Origin: Duganella alba
GTDB taxonomy: Bacteria; Pseudomonadota; Gammaproteobacteria; Burkholderiales; Burkholderiaceae_D
NCBI RefSeq assembly: GCF_009674495.1
Contig: NZ_WKJN01000016.1
Coordinates: forward strand, 1 to 64,000
Length of the DNA: 64,000 nt
Direction: 5' to 3'
The translations under genes were made by a program, and so were the position numbers. Positions 40,087-50,200 of the stretch are shown here, piece after piece. Position 1 is the first letter of the stretch; each line of letters opens with the position of its first letter. The notes beneath the pieces were generated by a model. It worked only from the letters and a program-made list of their open reading frames with translations. It searched no databases and was not told the origin of the DNA.

Positions 40087-40114
40087 GTTCCAGCGCAAAC
40101 CAAAAGGCTGGAAC
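40087..40114. other. Inverted repeat upstream of the nudix gene
   Basis: GTTCCAGC (40087-40094), 12-base loop, GCTGGAAC (40107-40114), perfect 8-bp arms, followed by TAAAAT a few bases on, a possible -10 for the nudix-mnmA operon. It may be an operator or just chance. Confidence 0.35.
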
Positions 40115-40147
40115 AGGCTAAAATATCGGCTCTTTCAAGGATGACTC

Positions 40148-40645
40148 ATGCCGCGTATCTGGAAACCCTCTGTGACTGTTGCCGCCATCGTCGAAAAAGA
40201 TGGCAAGTTCTTGCTGATCGAAGAAGAAACCAGCGACGGCATTCGCATCAACCAGCCTGCCGGTCACCTCGACCCGTATGAATCGCTGGAGCAAGCCGTC
40301 ATCCGCGAAACCCTGGAGGAAACCGCCTACGACTTTACGCCAACGGCGCTGGTGGGCATGTATATGTCGCGCTACACCTCCAACCGCACCGGCGAGGAAG
40401 TGACGTATCTGCGCTTCACTTTCTGCGGCTATCCGGGCGCCCAGCACGACCGTCCGCTGGACGAAGGCATTCTGCGCACCATGTGGCTGACGCGCGACGA
40501 ACTGGCCGCCTGCGCCGACCGTCACCGCAGCCCCACCGTGCTGCAATGCGTGGACGAATACCTGGAGGGCCGCCGCGCTCCATTGGAACTGATACAAACA
40601 CACGCTTCCGTCTACAAGGAAGCCATTAGCACTGCGAATGGATAA
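40148..40645 (+). CDS. nudJ: NUDIX hydrolase (NudJ-like phosphatase)
   Basis: A 165-residue pyrophosphohydrolase. The nudix box GHLDPYESLEQAVIRETLEE fits GX5EX7REUXEE with all metal-binding Glu. E. coli NudJ (YmfB) hydrolyses thiamine and nucleoside pyrophosphates and is likewise immediately upstream of mnmA. The gap to mnmA is 3 bp. Confidence 0.9.
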   Translation: MPRIWKPSVTVAAIVEKDGKFLLIEEETSDGIRINQPAGHLDPYESLEQAVIRETLEETAYDFTPTALVGMYMSRYTSNRTGEEVTYLRFTFCGYPGAQHDRPLDEGILRTMWLTRDELAACADRHRSPTVLQCVDEYLEGRRAPLELIQTHASVYKEAISTANG

Positions 40646-40648
40646 GTA

Positions 40649-41752
40649 ATGAGCAAGAAACGGGTCGTTATCGGCATGTCGGGCGGGGTGGACTCCTCGG
40701 TCTCGGCGTGGCTGCTGAAGGAACAGGGCTATGAAGTCATCGGCCTGTTCATGAAGAACTGGGAAGATGACGACGACTCCGAGTACTGCTCCACCCGCCA
40801 GGACTGGATCGACGCGGCCAGCGTGGCCGACGTGGTCGGCGTGGATATCGAGGCGGTCAACTTCGCCAGCGAATACAAGGACCGCGTGTTCGCCGACTTC
40901 CTGCGCGAGTACCAGGCCGGCCGCACGCCGAATCCGGACGTGCTGTGCAACGCCGAGATCAAGTTCAAGGCCTTCCTCGACCACGCGATGTCCCTGGGCG
41001 CCGACCTGATCGCCACCGGCCACTATGCGCGCGTGCGCCAGAACGGCGACCGCCACGAGCTGCTGAAGGCGGTCGACCACACCAAGGACCAGAGCTACTT
41101 CCTGCACCGCCTGAACCAGGCGCAGCTGTCGAAGACGCTGTTCCCGCTCGGTGAAATCCCGAAAACCGAAGTGCGCAAGATCGCCGAGAAACTGCAGCTG
41201 CCGAACGCGGCCAAAAAGGATTCGACCGGCATCTGCTTCATCGGCGAACGCCCGTTCCGCGAGTTCCTGAACCGCTACCTGTCGTACAAGCCGGGCCCGA
41301 TGATGACGCCGGACGGCAAGGTGGTGGGCGAGCACGTCGGCCTGTCGTTCTACACGCTGGGCCAGCGCAAGGGCATCGGCGTCGGCGGCATGAAGGATTA
41401 CAAGAACGCCGACGGCAGCAACGACGCCTGGTACGTCGCCAAAAAGGACGTGCTCAACAACGTGCTGTACATCGTGCAGGGCCACGACCATCCGTGGCTG
41501 CTGTCGGCCACGCTGCGCGCCGACCAGGCCAGCTGGATCGCCGGCGTGCCGCCGGAAGCGCGCGCGATGTCGGCCAAGACCCGCTACCGCCAGGCCGATG
41601 TGGCGTGCGAGATCGCGCCGGACGGCCAGTCCGACTTCGCCCTGAAATTCATGGATGCCCAGTGGGCGGTCACGCCCGGCCAGTCGGCCGTGCTGTACGA
41701 CGGGGAAGTGTGTCTCGGCGGCGGCATCATCGACAGCTCGACCGCCGCATAA
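40649..41752 (+). CDS. mnmA: tRNA-specific 2-thiouridylase MnmA
   Basis: A 367-residue enzyme making 2-thiouridine at the wobble position of tRNA Lys, Glu and Gln. The PP-loop is [15 protein letters not shown]; catalytic Cys lie in [12 protein letters not shown] and [12 protein letters not shown]. It is co-transcribed with nudJ, and its stop abuts the convergent receiver gene with no gap. Confidence 0.97.
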   Translation: MSKKRVVIGMSGGVDSSVSAWLLKEQGYEVIGLFMKNWEDDDDSEYCSTRQDWIDAASVADVVGVDIEAVNFASEYKDRVFADFLREYQAGRTPNPDVLCNAEIKFKAFLDHAMSLGADLIATGHYARVRQNGDRHELLKAVDHTKDQSYFLHRLNQAQLSKTLFPLGEIPKTEVRKIAEKLQLPNAAKKDSTGICFIGERPFREFLNRYLSYKPGPMMTPDGKVVGEHVGLSFYTLGQRKGIGVGGMKDYKNADGSNDAWYVAKKDVLNNVLYIVQGHDHPWLLSATLRADQASWIAGVPPEARAMSAKTRYRQADVACEIAPDGQSDFALKFMDAQWAVTPGQSAVLYDGEVCLGGGIIDSSTAA

Positions 41753-42208
41753 TCAACCGGCGGCCGGTTCGCCGCCGTCTGCCGACGGCGCTGCGCTGCC
41801 GGCTTCCGCTTCCGCCTTGGCGGCCAGCGCCGCGCGCTGGCGCTTGACCATGGCGATCACCACGTTACGGATCGTGTTGAGCACGGTGTCGGCCTTGAAC
41901 GGCTTGACGATGAAACCGCTCACGCCCAGCGCATGCGCTTCCTGGATGATGGCGGCGTTCATTTCGCTGGAGACCATGAACAGCAGCGTCTTCGGCCAGT
42001 TGGCGCGGATTTCCAGCACCGAGGCCTGGTCGCTCTCGAACTGTTCCTTGGCGATGCAGACGATGTGCGGATGGTGCTTAATCAGCAGCACCATGGCGCT
42101 GGCGCAGGTGTGGGTCTGGCCCACCACGTCGTAGCCGCCATCGAGCAGCACGGTATTCAGCAGGCCACGCGCGACAGCGCTGGGATCGATAATGACTGCT
42201 TTTAACAT
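41753..42208 (-). CDS. Receiver-domain protein lacking the phosphoacceptor (pseudo-receiver)
   Basis: A 151-residue single-domain CheY-like protein with a short Ala-rich tail. The fold is recognisable: VIIDPSAVAR start, FMVSSE at the position of the conserved Thr/Ser strand, and the conserved Lys102 in FIVKPF. The second acidic residue of the usual pair is Pro9, and the phosphoacceptor position, 44 residues later, is Ala53 (VCIAKEQF). Canonical phosphorylation is therefore impossible and it should work as a constitutive or ligand-controlled binding module. It lies 13 bp after the exonuclease gene and may be co-transcribed with it; no kinase is adjacent. Confidence 0.85.
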   Translation of the reverse strand: MLKAVIIDPSAVARGLLNTVLLDGGYDVVGQTHTCASAMVLLIKHHPHIVCIAKEQFESDQASVLEIRANWPKTLLFMVSSEMNAAIIQEAHALGVSGFIVKPFKADTVLNTIRNVVIAMVKRQRAALAAKAEAEAGSAAPSADGGEPAAG

Positions 42209-42221
42209 CTTGCAAACCTTG

Positions 42222-42995
42222 TTAGTGGGACCAGGCCAGCATGTTCCAGCTCACGCCTACCTTCACATCCGTTTTCAACTGTACCAGTTGTCGAGAAAGA
42301 TACAGCATTTCGCGTTCTTTTCGAAGCGTTTCCCCCAAGGAATCTTTAAGAATGCCGGCGCCGGCCATAATGGCGTCCAGATTGCCGTATGTACGCAACA
42401 GTTTGGCGGCGGTTTTGACGCCGACCTTGGACACGCCGGGGATGGAATCGGTGACGTCGCCCATCAGCGCCAGCAGGTCCGGCAACTGGTCGGGCGGCAC
42501 GCCCCACTTCTTTTCGACCCAGGCGTGGTCGTGCCATTCGCTCTTGAAATGGTCCCAGACGCGGGCGCCCTGGGCGATCAGGCCGTGCAGGTCTTTGTCG
42601 GTGGTGGCGACCGTGGCCTCGCCGCGGCCTTCGGCCAGCCAGCGCAGCACCACGGTGCCGATGACGTCGTCGGCCTCCACTTCCGGCACCGACACCACGT
42701 GCATGCCGAAGCCGCGCAGCCTGTCGTAGAACGCCGGCAGCGCCTCGCGCAGCGGCGACGGCATCGGCGCGCGGCCTTCGCGGTAGCCGCCGTACAGGTC
42801 GTGGCGCCAGGTGCGGCCGCCGAAGTCGAAGGCCGGCAACAGGTGCGTGGGTTGGTGGTCGTGGATCAGCGTGCGCAAGGAAGACAGCGCGTGGCGCAGC
42901 GCAATGTCGGCCTTTTCGGGGCTGTCAGGTTCGGGACTGGCTTCGTAGACGCGGCGCACAATATTGAGGCCGTCGATGGCAAGGAGTCTACCCAT
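42222..42995 (-). CDS. 5'-3' exonuclease / flap endonuclease domain protein
   Basis: A 257-residue protein of the FEN/PIN family, like the exonuclease domain of Pol I or E. coli ExoIX (Xni) without the polymerase. Metal-binding Asp clusters are in AIDGLN, PEVEADDVIGT and ATTDKDLHGL, and the H3TH DNA-binding motif is GDVTDSIPGVSKVGVKTAA. MGRLLAIDGLN (ATG ending 42995) is the natural start; an ATG four codons upstream is also possible. It probably processes flaps in DNA repair. Confidence 0.9.
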   Translation of the reverse strand: MGRLLAIDGLNIVRRVYEASPEPDSPEKADIALRHALSSLRTLIHDHQPTHLLPAFDFGGRTWRHDLYGGYREGRAPMPSPLREALPAFYDRLRGFGMHVVSVPEVEADDVIGTVVLRWLAEGRGEATVATTDKDLHGLIAQGARVWDHFKSEWHDHAWVEKKWGVPPDQLPDLLALMGDVTDSIPGVSKVGVKTAAKLLRTYGNLDAIMAGAGILKDSLGETLRKEREMLYLSRQLVQLKTDVKVGVSWNMLAWSH

Positions 42996-43076
42996 GTTCA
43001 ACTTCATCCGGGCTTGGTCAAGCCGCCATTCTACCCGACCGGACCGACGCGGCGGCATGCGCCGCGTCAAAGCCGC

Positions 43077-43748
43077 TTACTTCAGCAGCTCGTACGGGCC
43101 GCCGCGTTCGAGGGCGCGTTGGAAGGCGGGGCGACTGTGGATGCGTTTCAGGTAGGCCGCCAGCTTCGGCCGCGATGCGTCCAGGCCGCCTCGCGCGGAG
43201 GCGGCTTCCAGCGGGAAGCTCATCTGGATGTCGGCGGCGGTGAAGTCGTTGCCGGCGAACCATTCGCTCTTGCCCAGCTCGCCTTCCAGGTAATCCAGGT
43301 GCATGGCGATCTGCGGCAGGATGTAGCTGCCCTTGACCTTGCCCGCGATGGCGCGCGCGATCGGCTTGACGAAGAACGGCGCCGGGCTGCTTTCGACGCG
43401 GTCGAAGATCAGTTTCATCAGCAGCGGCGCCATCGCCGAGCCTTCGGCGTAGTGCAGGAAATAGGTCCAGCGACGACGCTCCTCGGTGCCGGCCGGCGGG
43501 ATCAGGCGGCCGTTGCCGTAGGTGTCGATCAGGTATTCGGCGATCGCGCCGGACTCGGCCACCACGATGCCGTTATCGCTGATCACCGGCGACTTGCCCA
43601 GCGGGTGAATCTTCTTCAGCTCCGGCGGCGCCAGCATGGTCTTCGGATCGCGCTGGTAGCGCACGATCTCGTATTCCAGGCCCAGTTCCTCCAGCAGCCA
43701 CAGCACCCGCTGCGAGCGCGAATTATTCAAGTGATGAACGACGATCAT
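43077..43748 (-). CDS. Glutathione S-transferase
   Basis: A 223-residue cytosolic GST. The N-terminal thioredoxin-like domain has NNSRSQRVLWLLEEL with Ser near residue 10 as the likely glutathione-activating residue, and the ESGAIAEYL glutathione-binding turn; an all-helical C-terminal domain follows. Class and substrate are not evident. A second, unrelated GST lies at 50.7 kb. Confidence 0.9.
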   Translation of the reverse strand: MIVVHHLNNSRSQRVLWLLEELGLEYEIVRYQRDPKTMLAPPELKKIHPLGKSPVISDNGIVVAESGAIAEYLIDTYGNGRLIPPAGTEERRRWTYFLHYAEGSAMAPLLMKLIFDRVESSPAPFFVKPIARAIAGKVKGSYILPQIAMHLDYLEGELGKSEWFAGNDFTAADIQMSFPLEAASARGGLDASRPKLAAYLKRIHSRPAFQRALERGGPYELLK

Positions 43749-43900
43749 GTGACTTATCCCGAGAAAAAAGAACGGCCGTGCGCCGCAATGCCGCTAGCTT
43801 AACATTGTTACCCGCCGCGCGCGTCTGCCCAGATCGGATATGGATTCCTTCGAGAAACAGCAGTACACTCGACAGTTCCTCAGCCGCCGCCGGAGTCTTC

Positions 43901-45514
43901 ATGAATTTGCTGTCCCCACGCTATCTCGCCTTCCATGCCTCCATCGTTACGCTACTGGCTTCGCTGGCCTTGCGGGCACCGTGGGAAATCTCGGCGATCG
44001 CCGCCGCGCTGACCATCGTCGGCATCAGCGACCTGCTGCAAACCAAGCGCGCGCTGCGCCGCAATTACCCGATCCTGGCGCACTTCCGCTTCTTCTTCGA
44101 ATCGATCCGTCCCGAGATCCGCCAGTACTTCCTGGAAGACGACATGGTGGCCGAGCCGTTCTCGCGCAACCAGCGCAGCATCGTCTACCAGCGCGCCAAG
44201 AAGGACACCGACAAGCGCCCGTTCGGCACCCAGCTCGACGTCTATGCGCCCGGCTACGAATGGATCAACCACTCGATCGCACCGGCGCCGGAACAGCCGC
44301 ACGACTTCCGCATCGAGATCGGCAATCACCCGGACTGCCCGCGCGCGCAGCCGTATTCGGCCAGCGTGTTCAACATCTCGGCGATGAGCTTCGGCGCGCT
44401 GTCGGCCAACGCCATCCTGGCGCTGAACGGCGGCGCCAAACAGGGCGGCTTCATGCACGACACCGGTGAAGGCAGCATCAGCCCCTACCACCGCCAGAAC
44501 GGCGGCGACCTGGTGTGGGAAATCGGCTCCGGCTACTTCGGCTGCCGCAACGACGACGGCACGTTCTCGGAAGCGAACTTCATCGTCAACGCCACCGCGC
44601 CGCAGGTCAAGATGATCGAACTGAAGATGTCGCAGGGCGCCAAGCCGGGCCACGGCGGCGTGCTGCCGGGCGCCAAGGTCACCATCGAAATCGCGCAGAC
44701 GCGCGGCGTGCCGGTGGGCCGTGACTGCATTTCGCCATCGTCGCACTCGGCCTTCAAGACGCCGATTGAAATGCTGCAGTTCATCGACCGCCTGCGCACG
44801 CTGTCGGGCGGCAAGCCGACCGGCTTCAAGCTGGCGATTGGTCACCCGTGGGAATTCTTCGGCATCGTCAAGGCCATGCTGGCCACCGGCATCGTGCCGG
44901 ACTTCATCGTGGTCGATGGCGGCGAAGGCGGCACCGGCGCGGCGCCGGTCGAGTTCACCGACCACATCGGCACGCCGCTGCAGGAGGCGCTGCTGCTGGT
45001 GCATAACACGCTGGTGGGCGCCAACCTGCGCGACAGGATCAAGATTGGCGCCTCGGGCAAGATCATCACCGCCTTCGACATCGCGCGCACGCTGGCGCTG
45101 GGAGCGGACTGGTGCAATTCGGCGCGCGGCTTCATGTTCGCGCTGGGCTGCATCCAGTCGCAAAGCTGCCATACCGACCGCTGCCCGACCGGCGTCGCCA
45201 CGCAGGACCCGTCGCGCCAGCGCGCGCTGGTGGTGCCGGACAAGATCCAGCGCGTGGCCAACTTCCACGAAAACACGATGGAAGCGCTGGCCCAGCTGAT
45301 CGCCGCCGCCGGCCTGACACATCCGTCGCAACTGCGTCCGCGCCACCTGGTGCGGCGCATCTCGCACAACCAGGTCAAGCTGGCGTCGGCGCTGCTCCCC
45401 TACCTGGAGCCGGGCGAGCTGCTCGACCCAAGCCAGCTGTCGCGCCTGCCGCCAGTGTTCGGCCACTACTGGCCGATGGCGCAGGCGGAGTCGTTCGATC
45501 CGTTCTGTGGTTAA
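43901..45514 (+). CDS. FMN-binding glutamate synthase family protein (membrane-anchored)
   Basis: A 537-residue protein. Two hydrophobic N-terminal helices (about 9-25 and 30-45) precede a glutamate-synthase central/FMN domain with GLU_synthase hallmarks: SAMSFGALSANAI, GEGSISPYHR, SQGAKPGHGGVLPG, VVDGGEGGTGAAP and the 3Fe-4S Cys cluster SQSCHTDRCPTGVATQ. It lacks the glutaminase domain, so it is not a complete GltB; relatives are annotated as stand-alone GltB2-like oxidoreductases of unknown donor. ATG 43901 has CGGAG upstream; a longer frame to 43778 is unlikely. Confidence 0.9.
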   Translation: MNLLSPRYLAFHASIVTLLASLALRAPWEISAIAAALTIVGISDLLQTKRALRRNYPILAHFRFFFESIRPEIRQYFLEDDMVAEPFSRNQRSIVYQRAKKDTDKRPFGTQLDVYAPGYEWINHSIAPAPEQPHDFRIEIGNHPDCPRAQPYSASVFNISAMSFGALSANAILALNGGAKQGGFMHDTGEGSISPYHRQNGGDLVWEIGSGYFGCRNDDGTFSEANFIVNATAPQVKMIELKMSQGAKPGHGGVLPGAKVTIEIAQTRGVPVGRDCISPSSHSAFKTPIEMLQFIDRLRTLSGGKPTGFKLAIGHPWEFFGIVKAMLATGIVPDFIVVDGGEGGTGAAPVEFTDHIGTPLQEALLLVHNTLVGANLRDRIKIGASGKIITAFDIARTLALGADWCNSARGFMFALGCIQSQSCHTDRCPTGVATQDPSRQRALVVPDKIQRVANFHENTMEALAQLIAAAGLTHPSQLRPRHLVRRISHNQVKLASALLPYLEPGELLDPSQLSRLPPVFGHYWPMAQAESFDPFCG

Positions 45515-45717
45515 TGCGGGAACGGCACATAGCCCCTGCGAATCGCCCAGTCTTCGCCCTGTCGTTTGAACGCATCGATCGTTGCCGCGTCGAATTCCAT
45601 CGTCAACGTGACCGTCGGCGATCCGGGCGGCGCAAGCAGGCGTGCCCGCCATGGACGGAACTGTGCCAATTCTTCTGCCGTTAATGGCTGCGCGTCCGGA
45701 TCAGACGCGGCCGACAA
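45511..45717 (-). pseudogene. Short ORF resembling the C-terminal part of a BrnA-type antitoxin (remnant)
   Basis: A 68-residue reading begins at TTG, with no ATG; the frame continues upstream only to a TAG near 45749. PTVTLTMEFDAATIDAFKRQ resembles the beta strand and helix of BrnA/CopG-like antitoxins (xxxRLDxxxxxxFKxxG), but the last ribbon-helix part is replaced by WAIRRGYVPFPH. No BrnT toxin is next to it. It overlaps the convergent glutamate-synthase-like gene by 4 bp. Either a decayed antitoxin or an unrelated small protein; low certainty. Confidence 0.3.
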
Positions 45718-45796
45718 TGAACTGCCGTGCTTGCGCTGCAGATAAGACTAGAACGGTGGAGCGCGGGCGGCTTTGCGCCGCCGCATGGGAGATGGC

Positions 45797-46069
45797 TTAA
45801 CGCTGCACGTGCAGCTTGATGACGCGCTTATGGGTGGTGGCGTCGGTCGGCGTGTCGCACGAGGACGGGCCGCAGTTGGAGCAGCCGCCGCCATCGCCGC
45901 AGCCGCCACCGCCGTTGGTCTTGAACAGCTTGGCCAGCCGCGCTTCGTTGAAGCCGCGCTTGCCCAGCGTGTAGACGATGCGCTGGCGCCAGGCCAGCGG
46001 CAGGTACTTGGCGCTGAAGTGCATCAGCGCCACCAATACGATCACCGCGACAATAATCTGCTGCCACAT
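45797..46069 (-). CDS. Cys-rich small membrane protein after feoB (DUF6587-like)
   Basis: A 90-residue protein with one N-terminal TM helix (IIVAVIVLVALMHF), a basic linker (WRQRIVYTLGKRGFNEARLAKLF) and a Gly/Cys-rich tail with four Cys (GCGDGGGCSNCGPSSC) capable of metal or Fe-S binding. It begins 1 bp after the feoB stop with GGAGG inside feoB, so it is translationally coupled and takes the place of FeoC. A role in Fe(II) transport or FeoB regulation is inferred from position. Confidence 0.82.
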   Translation of the reverse strand: MWQQIIVAVIVLVALMHFSAKYLPLAWRQRIVYTLGKRGFNEARLAKLFKTNGGGGCGDGGGCSNCGPSSCDTPTDATTHKRVIKLHVQR

Positions 46070-46070
46070 A

Positions 46071-47975
<1,905 letters not shown>

Positions 47976-47978
47976 GAT

Positions 47979-48245
47979 TTATTCCGGTTGAATCGAGACC
48001 AGCGCGGCTTCAAAGCGGCGCAACGCAAATGTGGAGTGGCCAACCTTGATCGCCAGCGGCTCGCCGCCCGGCATGCCACGTTTGAGCATGCGGATTTTTT
48101 CGCCGGGCACAAAGCCCAGCTCCATCAGGCGGCGCGCCAGGCTGACGCCGCCGTCGGCGGCCTCGCCGGGAGAAACGTGCACCACGGTGGCGCTGGCACC
48201 GACCGTCAGGGCATCGAGGGTAATCAGGGGAACAGCGTGCGTCAT
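47979..48245 (-). CDS. feoA: Ferrous iron transport protein FeoA
   Basis: An 88-residue SH3-like cytoplasmic partner of FeoB. The core is RRLMELGFVPGEKIRMLKRG, the FeoA signature, followed by PLAIKVGHSTFALRR. The ATG ending at 48245 is preferred over an upstream TTG. It is first in feoA-feoB-Cys-rich gene. Confidence 0.93.
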   Translation of the reverse strand: MTHAVPLITLDALTVGASATVVHVSPGEAADGGVSLARRLMELGFVPGEKIRMLKRGMPGGEPLAIKVGHSTFALRRFEAALVSIQPE

Positions 48246-48348
48246 GAGCAAAGTCCAGTCGAGATGCCGCTGGCAAAGGGGCTGCGGCCTGCCCGGCGAA
48301 GCTGCAATGTTGCGTGCTCGCCGGAATGAGATACTAGCATTATAAACG

Positions 48349-48367
48349 GTAATGCGAATGACTTCTA
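48349..48367. promoter_or_regulatory. Possible Fur box near feoA
   Basis: AATGCGAATGACTTCTATT matches 12 of 19 bases of the Fur consensus AATGATAATCATTATCATT. Its first 11 bases are almost the inverse of the right half of the stronger site at 48409. It is about 100 bp from the feoA ATG. Confidence 0.35.
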
Positions 48368-48408
48368 TTTAGCTTGCATCCTGCTGCGGTTTACGGCAGT
48401 ATACGATT

Positions 48409-48427
48409 AATGATAATGATTCGCATT
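48409..48427. promoter_or_regulatory. Fur box between feoA and bfd-tonB
   Basis: AATGATAATGATTCGCATT matches the 19-bp Fur consensus at 16 of 19 positions. It lies about 77 bp before the bfd ATG and 160 bp from feoA, in the 258-bp divergent gap, so it could repress both operons when iron is plentiful. Confidence 0.72.
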
Positions 48428-48503
48428 AAGTTACCAGCAATCATGTCATAAAGAACTTAATCGCAACTTAGCCGTTATTCAGCCTAGCCAGAAGGTGCAT
48501 CAA

Positions 48504-48725
48504 ATGATTGTTTGTGTCTGCAACAACATCTCAGATCGCGAAATCCGTCAAGCCATGGAGTTGGGTATTACGTCGATGGAAGAACTGCGCCGCGATCTCG
48601 GCGTAGCCACTTGCTGCGGCCAATGCTTCTCATGCGCTGAAGAACTCCTCAATGAACATCTGGCCGCGCAAGCCGCTGCCGAACTCAAAGAGACTGTGCT
48701 GAAACGCCCAGCCTTCACCAACTAA
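48504..48725 (+). CDS. bfd: Bacterioferritin-associated ferredoxin
   Basis: A 73-residue [2Fe-2S] protein that donates electrons to bacterioferritin for iron release. Cys4, Cys6, Cys38 and Cys41 (VCVCNN and TCCGQC) match the unusual Bfd ligand spacing. ATG 48504 has GAAGG upstream; an upstream GTG is less fitting. It is 2 bp before tonB. Confidence 0.92.
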   Translation: MIVCVCNNISDREIRQAMELGITSMEELRRDLGVATCCGQCFSCAEELLNEHLAAQAAAELKETVLKRPAFTN

Positions 48726-48727
48726 TC

Positions 48728-49432
48728 ATGAATACAATGACCTACAGCCGGACAGCGTCGCTGTCCGCGGATGACGCCGGCCTCGTCCAGGAATTCAAAC
48801 GCCGCAGCCGCAAGTTCACCCCGCTGGCGGCGATTGTTGTGGGTCATGCTGTCGTGTTTTATCTGGCTTACTCGGGCATGCTGCGCAGCGTCACGCATGC
48901 CATCATGCCGCAAGTGGTGAACGTCACCTTCGTGGCCTCGCCTGAACCGCTGAAGCCGGCGCCGGCGCCGAAGGAAGTGCCGCTGGTGATGCCGAAGCAA
49001 AGCTTTGTGCCGCCGCTGCCGATCGTGAATATCGTGCAGACTGAGCCGACCATCACCCTGCCGCCGCCACAGCCGCGTCCGAGCGAAGCGGCGCCATCGC
49101 ATGCCGCGCCGACCGCGCAAGCCGCGCCACCAGCGCCGCCGGCACCATCGACGCCGAAGACGGTCTCGGGCGTGGAATATGTGCGCGCACCGCAGCCGGT
49201 GTACCCAAGCATCGCCCGCCGCATGGGTGAAACCGGCACCGTGATGCTGCGCGTGCTGATTGGTGAGAAGGGCACGGCCGAACAGGTCGTCGTGCAGAAA
49301 TCGTCGGGCTCGGCCAATCTGGACGAAGCCGGCCGCCAGGCGGTGCTGCGCGCGCTGTACAAACCGTTCATCGAGGACGGCAAGGCCGTCCCCGTCTACG
49401 TGCTGGTGCCGATCAACTTCCAGCTCGGCTAA
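48728..49432 (+). CDS. tonB: TonB energy transducer
   Basis: A 234-residue protein with cytoplasmic N-terminus, one TM helix (about 31-52) containing His40, a long Pro/Ala-rich periplasmic spacer (about 75-145) and a C-terminal TonB domain (PQPVYPSIARRMGETGTVMLRV, then AVLRALYKPF). It drives TonB-dependent outer-membrane receptors with ExbBD; the only exbBD in the window is at 19-20 kb. Coupling to bfd suggests Fur-controlled iron uptake. Confidence 0.93.
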   Translation: MNTMTYSRTASLSADDAGLVQEFKRRSRKFTPLAAIVVGHAVVFYLAYSGMLRSVTHAIMPQVVNVTFVASPEPLKPAPAPKEVPLVMPKQSFVPPLPIVNIVQTEPTITLPPPQPRPSEAAPSHAAPTAQAAPPAPPAPSTPKTVSGVEYVRAPQPVYPSIARRMGETGTVMLRVLIGEKGTAEQVVVQKSSGSANLDEAGRQAVLRALYKPFIEDGKAVPVYVLVPINFQLG

Positions 49433-49435
49433 GTC

Positions 49436-49972
49436 TTACAGGTCCAGCCTGCCCTCGATGGAGTCATCGAGGGTTTTGCCGATCACGGCGCCGATCAGCA
49501 TCTTGACGCTGGCCACCGCCTTGCCGTGCTTGGTATCCCAATAGTAGCCGTAAGTCGGCGCAAACTTGATCAGCGTCACGCGCGGATCATCCTCGCCGCC
49601 GGTGAACCACGTCTTCATCGTAAAACTCCACAGCTCCTTGATCTTGACCGGATCGCGCGACACCGTGGCGATGCCTTCCAGATGCATGAACTCCGAATGG
49701 GCCGAACCCTGGAAGTACAGCGTGGCCGACGGATCGGCCGCCAGCTCCTGGTTCTTCAGGCTGTCGCTGGCACTGATGAACCACAGATTGCCGAGATCAT
49801 CGACCTGCAGCGCCGTCATCGGCCGCGCGTCGCCGGGACCGCCTTCGGCGTCGTTGGTGCAAAAGAAGCAGCCGGGCGTGCTGTCGACAAACTCGCGGAT
49901 CTTGCGCACTGCGTCTTCACCGATCAGATCCTGGTGATTGGTTTCTGCTTGTTGGGCGTTGATGGAATCCAT
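49436..49972 (-). CDS. Pyridoxamine 5'-phosphate oxidase-fold general stress protein
   Basis: A 178-residue split-barrel flavin-binding protein of the general stress protein 26 group. Motifs: RPMTALQVDDLGNLWFISAS and ATLYFQGSAHSEFMHLEG. These proteins bind FMN or FAD but lack the PNPOx catalytic set, so synthesis of pyridoxal phosphate is unlikely. It converges with tonB, with 3 bp between the stops, and is divergent from bfr. Confidence 0.88.
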   Translation of the reverse strand: MDSINAQQAETNHQDLIGEDAVRKIREFVDSTPGCFFCTNDAEGGPGDARPMTALQVDDLGNLWFISASDSLKNQELAADPSATLYFQGSAHSEFMHLEGIATVSRDPVKIKELWSFTMKTWFTGGEDDPRVTLIKFAPTYGYYWDTKHGKAVASVKMLIGAVIGKTLDDSIEGRLDL

Positions 49973-50054
49973 GGCTCACTCCTTTAGTTGAGCTGTCATG
50001 GTAGCGGCGCGGCCGCGCCGGCACAGTGGGTTGCCTCACACTGCGCCCTATAAG

Positions 50055-50073
50055 AATGCTAATGGTTTTCATT
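50055..50073. promoter_or_regulatory. Fur-box-like site upstream of bfr
   Basis: AATGCTAATGGTTTTCATT matches 15 of 19 bases of the Fur consensus. It lies about 128 bp before the bfr ATG in the divergent gap. Either repression of the stress protein gene or regulation of bfr is possible; bfr genes are often activated by Fur indirectly, so the role is unclear. Confidence 0.5.
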
Positions 50074-50200
50074 TGCGCCAACACTCTCAATCACCGAACT
50101 TAGGTGGTATTTCACCGAAATTATCAGACAATCGCTACACGCGTAGGGGTGTTTCGTGGCACAATGGCGCCATTCGCAACCATCTCAGAAAGACATCCCC

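Noticed and set aside
43778-43900. N-terminal extension of the glutamate-synthase-like protein
   Set aside because: No ribosome binding site and no hydrophobic or family features; ATG 43901 with CGGAG fits better.
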